Source of the DNA: an uncultured Collinsella sp.
Lineage (GTDB): Bacteria > Actinomycetota > Coriobacteriia > Coriobacteriales > Coriobacteriaceae
Length of the DNA: 6,195 nt
Assembly: GCA_900545835.1 (NCBI GenBank)
Contig: URBB01000111.1
Coordinates: forward strand, 1 to 6,195
Direction: 5' to 3'
Part shown: positions 1-4,351 of the stretch, piece by piece
Numbering within the stretch: the stretch's first letter is position 1
How the letters are laid out: each line of letters begins with the position of its first letter
Notes under the pieces: generated by a model
The model's database searches: none
What the model was told of the DNA's origin: nothing
What the model saw: the letters and a program-made list of their open reading frames with translations, nothing else
Made by a program: the position numbers and the translations under genes

Positions 1-46
1 CTCCCAAACATTTATGCGGGGTGCGTCGTTTTCTATTGACATTGTA

Positions 47-78
47 TCCCGAATCGCCCCGCCGATCCGGGACATTTT
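47..78 (+). terminator. possible intrinsic terminator of an upstream unit
   Basis: The arms TCCCGAATCG (47-56) and CGATCCGGGA (63-72) pair at 9 of 10 positions around a 6-base loop. CATTTT follows at 73-78. This fits a rho-independent terminator for a gene ending left of the window. The T-run is short and the stem carries one mismatch, so it could be a chance dyad. No coding frame is recognisable in bases 1-46. Confidence 0.35.
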
Positions 79-135
79 GAAAACGTAAATGCTGGCTTAT
101 GCACGAAAGAAATCTCGTTAATTCCGAAAATTATG

Positions 136-159
136 TATAATTCCAATTTAAACTGGAAT
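136..159 (+). promoter_or_regulatory. TATAAT -10 box overlapped by a near-perfect palindrome (putative autoregulatory operator)
   Basis: Bases 136-141 read TATAAT, a perfect -10 hexamer. Bases 140-159 (ATTCCAATTTAAACTGGAAT) form a palindrome matching at 18 of 20 positions; only the 146/153 pair fails. AATTCC also occurs at 120-125 as a direct repeat. No good -35 hexamer lies 16-18 bases upstream, so the promoter may be weak or activator-dependent. A palindrome covering the -10 and the expected transcription start, just ahead of a winged-helix gene, is the usual arrangement for a self-repressing regulator. The DNA pattern is observed; its role as operator is inferred. Confidence 0.55.
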
Positions 160-171
160 CAAACGAAAACG

Positions 172-1140
172 ATGGAAATGAACGAAGCGCTAATCTACTT
201 ACAAGAAGCACTAGGCCTTTCCGCCAAGACCAAAACTTGGCCTGGATCCGCACGCTTGCCGCTGCATCTGCGGGCGATTGAGGTCCGCGCTGTTGACGCA
301 AACGGTTTTTCGTTTTTGCTTGCAAGTTTGCCTACAGGCGTCGGGCTTCCCGAGGCTAAGAGAGTCTATAGTCAGCTAGCCTTGCGCGCGGAGACTCCTG
401 TTGTCGTTTCGTTTCCCGATGCCGATGCGCGTCAGCGCAAAGCATTGGTCGCACAAGGGATTCCCTTTGTCTGCCCAGGTAGACAGGCTTTTCTTCCATT
501 TATGGGCACAGCCTGCACGGAGAGGGGCGGTGCCCGCTTTCGCAATCACGCGACCAAGATGTCACCCAACGCACAGGCTGCCGCAATCTGGGGAGCGGCC
601 CAGGAGCCATATCGCCCCTATGACCTTTGTCGTGCGCTTGGGATCTCGGCAAGCCGTGCGAGTGAGGCCATAACCGAGCTTGTCGACAGGGGACTCGCGA
701 GGCGCGAGCGTTGCGAGCGACGTGTCGTCGTGCTCCCTGTCGCCGTTGATATTCTGCTCAGTGATCACATGGCAGAGCTCTCCTCGCCTGTCTCGAAGGT
801 CTGTTTTGCAAGGAAGACGCCGCAGATCGACTATCTTGTTGACGCCGGGGAGACGGCGCTCGCTGCGCGTTCAATGCTCGCTGCACCGGGCATGGAACAA
901 AAGGCCGTCTTAAGAAGTGCATGGCGTCAACTGAGCGACCTCGAAGTCGCAGACGGGGAGTTGCCGGATAACGAAACGGCGTTGATCCAAGTGTGGCGCT
1001 ATGCGCCCGTGTTTGCCGACTCCTCCCGCGTCGATGACATTTCACTTGCGCTATCTTTGGCGGCAATCGACGATGAGCGAATTCAGCTCGAAGTCGATCG
1101 CATGTTTGGAAAGGAATATCCATGGCAAGAAGCGCTGTAG
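172..1140 (+). CDS. winged-helix (MarR/AbiEi-like) regulator, probable orphan antitoxin
   Basis: The product has 322 residues from the ATG at 172. The N-terminal part has the pattern LPLHLR (29-34), then GIPFVCPGRQAFLPFMG (96-112), which I associate with AbiEi-like antitoxin/regulator proteins. A winged helix-turn-helix follows at about 150-175 (YDLCRALGISASRASEAI...), then a basic wing. The C-terminal block contains IQVWRY (272-277), DDISLALSL (288-296) and a final PW (317-318), typical of the same proteins. No signal peptide or membrane segment is visible. An ATG at 133 would give 335 residues, but it precedes and overlaps the TATAAT box and palindrome, so I prefer 172 (178 is also possible). 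No strong Shine-Dalgarno precedes any of them. Members of this group repress their own promoter and neutralise a nucleotidyltransferase toxin encoded just downstream; here only a stub of such a gene remains. Codon use is less GC-rich than in the gat genes (TTA, CTA and AGA occur), consistent with acquisition by transfer. The DNA-binding call is fairly firm; the antitoxin role is inferred. Confidence 0.7.
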   Translation: MEMNEALIYLQEALGLSAKTKTWPGSARLPLHLRAIEVRAVDANGFSFLLASLPTGVGLPEAKRVYSQLALRAETPVVVSFPDADARQRKALVAQGIPFVCPGRQAFLPFMGTACTERGGARFRNHATKMSPNAQAAAIWGAAQEPYRPYDLCRALGISASRASEAITELVDRGLARRERCERRVVVLPVAVDILLSDHMAELSSPVSKVCFARKTPQIDYLVDAGETALAARSMLAAPGMEQKAVLRSAWRQLSDLEVADGELPDNETALIQVWRYAPVFADSSRVDDISLALSLAAIDDERIQLEVDRMFGKEYPWQEAL

Positions 1141-1166
1141 AAGGTCTCCAAGAATTCGAACCGTAG
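1122..1166 (+). pseudogene. 14-codon remnant of a probable AbiEii-type nucleotidyltransferase toxin gene
   Basis: A purine-rich ribosome binding site (GGAAAGGAA, 1108-1116) stands before an ATG at 1122, inside the last codons of the regulator but in another frame. The frame reads MARSAVEGLQEFEP and stops at TAG 1164-1166. AbiEii/AbiGii-type toxins often start with a short 'M..AV.GL..F' helix leading to an IGG(T/A)A motif about 10-15 residues later, and they commonly overlap the end of their antitoxin gene. The IGG motif and the nucleotidyltransferase body are absent: the next in-frame codons give AAFRS and another stop. I infer that a deletion removed the toxin and left its translation start. 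The frame and ribosome binding site are observed; the family match is from memory of a short stretch and is tentative. It could instead be a chance mini-ORF. Confidence 0.4.
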
Positions 1167-1232
1167 GCGGCGTTTCGGTCCTAGCTGCGTTTTCCGGCGT
1201 GGAAGCTCGCTAATCGGCTATTATTTGTTTAG

Positions 1233-1246
1233 ACAACTTGAGTTGT
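1233..1246. promoter_or_regulatory. small dyad (ACAACT-TG-AGTTGT) before the sortase ribosome binding site
   Basis: Two 6-base arms, ACAACT and AGTTGT, are separated by TG and end just before the AAGGGAG ribosome binding site (1247-1253). A TATTAT hexamer at 1219-1224 could be the -10 box of a sortase promoter, which would place the dyad around the transcription start, though no convincing -35 is seen. It may be an operator or a short leader hairpin. The dyad is observed; the function is inferred. Confidence 0.35.
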
Positions 1247-1262
1247 AAGGGAGTGACCGGTG

Positions 1263-2201
1263 ATGGTGCAGGGCGCCAAACATATGAAGAGCAATAACGC
1301 CGCGGCCAACGGCGGCTCAAGCCCTCAGCCCAAACCTCAACCAAAGCCCAAGCGCCGTCGCAAGCGGCTGCCGCGCTGGGCCGACCGGCTCATCACCATC
1401 GTCATCATCCTTATTGGCGTGGGCCTTATGACCTGGCCGTGGATCTTGGACCGGCTCGAAGCCTCGGGCGTGTTCAACCAGATCAGCACCGTGTCCAGCA
1501 CCGTGGACGCGCTGTCTACCGAGGAGCGCGAGCGCATCCTGCTCCAGGCGCGCTCCTTTAACGAGCGGCTGGCGGGCGAGGCCACCGAGCTTCCCGCCGA
1601 CCAGATCGAGCCCTACGCTCAACAGCTCATCTTTGACCGCGACCCCATGATGAGCTGGGTCGAGATCCCCTCCATCGGCGTGAGCATGCCCATCTACCAC
1701 GGCACGAGCGAAGAAGTCCTTATGGCGGGCGTCGGCCACCTGGAGGGCACGAGCCTGCCGGTGGGCGGCACATCGACGCATTGCGTGCTCACCGCGCACT
1801 CGGGCATGCGCAACCTGAGCATGTTCGACGACATCCACTCGCTGGAGCCCGGCGACCTGGTACTGCTGCACACCATGAACAAGACGCTCGCCTACAAGAT
1901 GGTGGACTCCGAGGTCGTGCTGCCCGAGGAGATGGAGTCACTGACCATCGAGCCCGGTGCCGACAAGGTGACGCTCGTCACCTGCACGCCCTACGGTGTG
2001 AACGACCATCGCCTGCTGGTGCATTGCGTGCGCACCAAGTACAACAAGAAGGACGTCGACAAGCAAAAGTCGCTGGCCGGCCGCCACTGGGGCAAGCGCG
2101 AGTTCGCCGTGCTTATCGTGGTCGTGGCCATTGTGCTGTTGCTGCTGGACATCGTGATCCACGCGGTCCGCAAGCGCCGCAAGGCCAAGGCCTCGGCATA
2201 G
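1263..2201 (+). CDS. class C (pilus-type) sortase
   Basis: This is a membrane-bound cysteine transpeptidase. The class cleaves an LPxTG-like sorting signal and joins pilin subunits, or attaches surface proteins, through lysine side chains. The product has 312 residues from the ATG at 1263; a GTG at 1260 directly before it is an equally placed start, with AAGGGAG at 1247-1253. In order: a Pro/Lys/Arg-rich cytoplasmic tail (about 21-38), a membrane helix (about 43-61), an extracytoplasmic helix, the sortase barrel starting near WVEIPSIGVSMPIYHGTSEE (132-151), a basic linker, a second membrane helix (about 281-300) and an RKRRK tail. The triad is His179 (in TAHSGM), Cys241 (in TLVTCTPYG) and Arg250 (in HRLLV). 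The C-terminal membrane helix and the TLVTCTPYGVN.HRLL block mark class C. No clear DP(W/F/Y) lid motif is seen before the barrel, and the usual TGHRGLP around the catalytic His is TAHSGMRN. No pilin or LPxTG protein is encoded within the window. An own promoter is likely. A housekeeping anchoring role is the main alternative. Confidence 0.9.
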   Translation: MVQGAKHMKSNNAAANGGSSPQPKPQPKPKRRRKRLPRWADRLITIVIILIGVGLMTWPWILDRLEASGVFNQISTVSSTVDALSTEERERILLQARSFNERLAGEATELPADQIEPYAQQLIFDRDPMMSWVEIPSIGVSMPIYHGTSEEVLMAGVGHLEGTSLPVGGTSTHCVLTAHSGMRNLSMFDDIHSLEPGDLVLLHTMNKTLAYKMVDSEVVLPEEMESLTIEPGADKVTLVTCTPYGVNDHRLLVHCVRTKYNKKDVDKQKSLAGRHWGKREFAVLIVVVAIVLLLLDIVIHAVRKRRKAKASA

Positions 2202-2214
2202 GACATCGTTCAGA

Positions 2215-2249
2215 ACCACCATAATGGGGGCAGGCACCTTTGTGGTGGT
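2215..2249. repeat. G-rich dyad ACCACCA ... TGGTGGT
   Basis: Seven-base arms (2215-2221 and 2243-2249) enclose a 21-base segment containing GGGGGCAGGCACC. It begins 13 bases after the sortase stop codon. It could be part of a dispersed intergenic repeat or a weak 3'-end hairpin. No T-run follows, so it is not a standard terminator. Confidence 0.35.
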
Positions 2250-2259
2250 CGGGGCTTCC

Positions 2260-2324
2260 AAACCATCACAACATTCGATGAAAATCGCGATTTTGACGAT
2301 AAACGTCGAATGTTGTGATGGTTT
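2260..2324. repeat. perfect 19-bp inverted repeat with a palindromic loop
   Basis: The arm AAACCATCACAACATTCGA (2260-2278) is matched exactly by its reverse complement at 2306-2324. The pairing can extend inward through a T-G wobble (2279/2305) and a G-C pair (2280/2304). The 23-base loop contains the perfect 14-base palindrome AAAATCGCGATTTT (2281-2294). A T-run overlaps the end of the right arm (2322-2325), so it may help end sortase transcription, although the stem is not GC-rich next to the T's. The length and perfection suggest a dispersed palindromic element (REP- or MITE-like) or a strong RNA hairpin. No target-site duplication is obvious. Confidence 0.8.
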
Positions 2325-2402
2325 TCGTTGCAGGCGAGACGGTCTTCGTTGCGGGCGCGACGGTTTTCGCTGTGGACGGTGCGGTTTCGCTGCAGAACCG
2401 CC
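2320..2402. repeat. about four degenerate 21-bp tandem repeats
   Basis: Units start at 2320, 2341, 2362 and 2383. Each opens with GGTTTTCGTTGC or a close variant and continues with a more variable GC-rich half; the fourth unit has lost one T. The first unit overlaps the right arm of the preceding inverted repeat. A partial fifth unit, GTTTTCGCTGC, lies apart at 2436-2446. There are no unique spacers, so this is not a CRISPR array. The 21-base period would encode a 7-residue repeat if read, but no ribosome binding site or credible protein supports that. Confidence 0.65.
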
Positions 2403-2484
2403 GACTCGCGCCCTGCCAACCGCCGTCCTCGTTACGTTTTCGCTGCATTTGGGTAAAGCACCTGCTCCAAGCGGCGTTGCCTTG

Positions 2485-2490
2485 TATACT
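2485..2490 (+). promoter_or_regulatory. -10 box of the gatCAB operon (TATACT)
   Basis: TATACT matches the -10 consensus at 5 of 6 positions and lies 35 bases before the gatC start, which gives a leader of about 29 bases. No good -35 hexamer is present 16-18 bases upstream (CTGCTC at 2462-2467). The leader is too short for a T-box or riboswitch. Confidence 0.5.
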
Positions 2491-2511
2491 AGAGCGGTTT
2501 ATCTGTTATGC

Positions 2512-2520
2512 GGAAGGGAG
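2512..2520 (+). promoter_or_regulatory. gatC ribosome binding site (GGAAGGGAG)
   Basis: This purine run ends 5 bases before the ATG at 2526. It decides the gatC start: a frame opening at the ATG at 2508 would place the ribosome binding site inside the coding sequence. Confidence 0.75.
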
Positions 2521-2525
2521 CGCCT

Positions 2526-2837
2526 ATGGCACTCAGCGAGAAAGACGTGCGCGGCATCGCCGAGTACGCAAAGATCGCACTGACCGATGACGAGCTCACC
2601 CAGATGACGTCTTACATGAACGACGCCGTCCAGATGCTCGAGCCCGTCCTGCAATATGACTTGCCCGACGTGGAGCCCACGTTCCATCCCATCGGAAGCC
2701 TGTCCAACGTGATGGGCGATGACCTGCGCGAGCCCGAGCGCGACCTGCCGCTCGACGTTGCGCTCGAAAACGCCGGAAGCGCGCGCGACCGTTACTTCCG
2801 CGTGCCGTCCATTTTGGGAGAGGGGGAGAGCGAGTAA
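2526..2837 (+). CDS. gatC: Asp-tRNA(Asn)/Glu-tRNA(Gln) amidotransferase subunit C
   Basis: This is the small, non-catalytic subunit of the GatCAB amidotransferase. In known structures it wraps around the GatA-GatB interface and stabilises the complex. The product has 103 residues, normal for GatC (about 95-105). Family features are the N-terminal helix VRGIAEYAKIALTDDE (8-23), a middle part with the typical Asp-Val-Glu-Pro turn (DVEPTFHP), a charged segment DDLREPERD, and the C-terminal RDRYFRVPSIL, where F-x-VP-x-I is the signature. It is the first gene of the gat operon and has its own promoter and a strong ribosome binding site. Its stop codon TAA (2835-2837) shares one base with the gatA start, so the two are likely coupled in translation. 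Nothing unusual is seen. Identification is secure from sequence and from the following genes. Confidence 0.95.
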   Translation: MALSEKDVRGIAEYAKIALTDDELTQMTSYMNDAVQMLEPVLQYDLPDVEPTFHPIGSLSNVMGDDLREPERDLPLDVALENAGSARDRYFRVPSILGEGESE

Positions 2838-4351
2838 TGGCGCTAAGCTTCGATTCCCTTACCGCCGCCCAGATTGCTGCGGGCGTTGCCGCCGGCGACT
2901 TTACCGCTACCGAGGTGGCCCAGGCCTCCCTTGCCGCCATCGAGGCGCGCGAGGACGGGGTCCAGGCATTCCTGCAGGTGGCGCCCGAGCTTGCGCTCGA
3001 GGCCGCTGCGCGCGTGGATGCCGACCGTGCCGCGGGCAAGCCGCTGCCCCCGCTTGCGGGCGTGCCGCTTGCCATCAAGGACAACATGAACCTTGTGGGC
3101 ACGCGCACCACCTGCGCTTCCCGCATGCTCGAGAACTACCAGAGCGTCTACACCGCCACCTGCGTCCAGCGCATGCTCGATGCCGGCTGCCTGCCCATGG
3201 GCAAGGCTAACATGGACGAGTTTGCCTTTGGCAGCTCTACCGAGAGCTCTGCCTTCCACCGCACCAACAACCCTTGGGATACCGAGCGCGTGCCCGGCGG
3301 TTCCTCGGGCGGCTCCGCTGCCGCCGTCGCTGCGGGCGAGGTCGCGCTCTCGCTGGGCTCGGACACCGGCGGCTCCATTCGCCAGCCGGCGTCGCTGTGC
3401 GGCGTGGTGGGCTTTAAGCCCACGTATGGTGCCGTGAGCCGTTACGGCGTGGTTGCCTTTGGCTCATCGCTCGACCAGGTGGGCCCCTTTGGCCGCACGG
3501 TCGAGGATGTCGCGCTGGCCATGAACGCGCTTACCGGTGCGGGCCACGATCCGTACGACTGCACCAGCCAGGATTGCGCCGTCGACTTTACCGAGCATCT
3601 CAACGACAGCATCGAGGGCAAGCGCGTGGGCATCATCCCTGCGTTTATGGAGGCCGAGGGCCTGACGCCCGAGGTCAAGGCCGCTGTTCAGCGCGCCGCC
3701 CAGGAGCTGCAGAACCAGGGCGCCGAGCTGGTCGAGGTCGACCTGCCGCACCTGGACGCCGCTATCGCCGCCTACTATGTCATCGGCCCGGCCGAGGCAT
3801 TCTCCAACCTAGCCCGCTTCGATGGCATTCGCTACGGCTATCAGGAGGAGGGCTGCGCCAACCTGTCCGACCAGAGCTCGCTGTCGCGCGCCCACGGCTT
3901 TGGCGCCGAGGCCAAGCGCCGTCAGATGCTCGGCGCCTACCTGCTGAGCTCGGGCGTGTACGACAAGTACTACTACGCAGCGCAAAAGGCCCGCACGCTC
4001 ATCACGCAGGACTACGACGCCGCGTATGCCAAGGTGGACACCATCCTCATGCCCGCTTCGCCGCGCACGGCCTTTAAGTTTGGCGAGATCAGCGACCCCA
4101 CGCAGATGTACCTCTCCGACCTGTACACCATCTCGCTCAACATTTGCGGCAACGGCGGTATCTCGGTGCCGCTGGGCCTGGGCGAGGATACTCAGCTGCC
4201 CGTTTCTGCCCAGCTGGTGGGTCCGGCCTTTAGGGACCGTCAGCTGCTCACGTTTGCCCGCGCCTTGGAGCGCGGCTTTGCCGATGCCGCCACGGGTGCG
4301 CCCGTGCTTTCCGTCGCGCCCGATTTTGCCGGGAAGGGAGGCGAGCTGTAA
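2837..4351 (+). CDS. gatA: Asp-tRNA(Asn)/Glu-tRNA(Gln) amidotransferase subunit A (amidase)
   Basis: This cytoplasmic glutaminase subunit releases ammonia from glutamine (or asparagine) and passes it through a channel to GatB. The product has 504 residues, slightly above the usual 480-490. It belongs to the amidase-signature family with a Ser-cisSer-Lys triad: Lys81 (in LAIKDN), Ser156 (in PGGSSGGSAA) and Ser180, the nucleophile (in SDTGGSIRQPAS). The spacing of 75 and 24 residues equals that of Staphylococcus aureus GatA (Lys79, Ser154, Ser178). The GFKPTYGAVSRYGVVAF block (192-208) and the DQVGPFGRTVED block (213-224) are also typical. The ATG at 2837 overlaps the gatC stop by one base, with a purine-rich GGGAGAGGGGGAGAG upstream. 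The stop TAA (4349-4351) in turn overlaps the gatB start by one base. All key residues are present, so the enzyme should be active. Other amidases share the triad, but the operon settles the assignment. Confidence 0.97.
   Translation: MALSFDSLTAAQIAAGVAAGDFTATEVAQASLAAIEAREDGVQAFLQVAPELALEAAARVDADRAAGKPLPPLAGVPLAIKDNMNLVGTRTTCASRMLENYQSVYTATCVQRMLDAGCLPMGKANMDEFAFGSSTESSAFHRTNNPWDTERVPGGSSGGSAAAVAAGEVALSLGSDTGGSIRQPASLCGVVGFKPTYGAVSRYGVVAFGSSLDQVGPFGRTVEDVALAMNALTGAGHDPYDCTSQDCAVDFTEHLNDSIEGKRVGIIPAFMEAEGLTPEVKAAVQRAAQELQNQGAELVEVDLPHLDAAIAAYYVIGPAEAFSNLARFDGIRYGYQEEGCANLSDQSSLSRAHGFGAEAKRRQMLGAYLLSSGVYDKYYYAAQKARTLITQDYDAAYAKVDTILMPASPRTAFKFGEISDPTQMYLSDLYTISLNICGNGGISVPLGLGEDTQLPVSAQLVGPAFRDRQLLTFARALERGFADAATGAPVLSVAPDFAGKGGEL

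Larger units (their letters stand above)
2202..2525. other. 324-base non-coding spacer between the sortase and gatC
   Basis: Open frames cross this stretch, but they are made of repeat units, lack ribosome binding sites and show no family resemblance, so I regard it as non-coding. In order it holds a G-rich dyad (2215-2249), a long nested inverted repeat (2260-2324), degenerate 21-bp tandem repeats (2320-2402), an isolated partial unit GTTTTCGCTGC (2436-2446), and the gatC promoter region (from about 2485). No T-box, riboswitch or tRNA is recognisable. Confidence 0.7.

Noticed and set aside
36..41. TTGACA as a -35 box
   Set aside because: No -10-like hexamer lies 15-19 bases downstream; that stretch is GC-rich.
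133..171. Earlier ATG for the winged-helix regulator at 133
   Set aside because: The codons from 133 run through the TATAAT box and the palindrome, and no ribosome binding site precedes them. It remains possible if transcription starts upstream.
1164..1215. Terminator after the regulator gene
   Set aside because: Only short, mismatched arms are present (for example TAGG/CCTA) and no T-run follows.
2320..2402. CRISPR array
   Set aside because: The repeats are contiguous, degenerate and without unique spacers, and no cas gene is present.
2508..2525. Earlier ATG for gatC at 2508
   Set aside because: It would put the strong ribosome binding site GGAAGGGAG inside the gene; the ATG at 2526 has the right spacing and gives the normal GatC start.
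2491..2525. T-box or riboswitch before gatC
   Set aside because: The leader after the likely -10 box is only about 29 bases. No T-box sequence, specifier loop or antiterminator is present in the spacer.
2224..2590. Open frames across the sortase-gatC spacer encoding 7-residue repeats
   Set aside because: The repetition follows from the 21-base DNA repeats and appears in several frames. There is no ribosome binding site, the frames run into gatC, and no protein family is recognisable.
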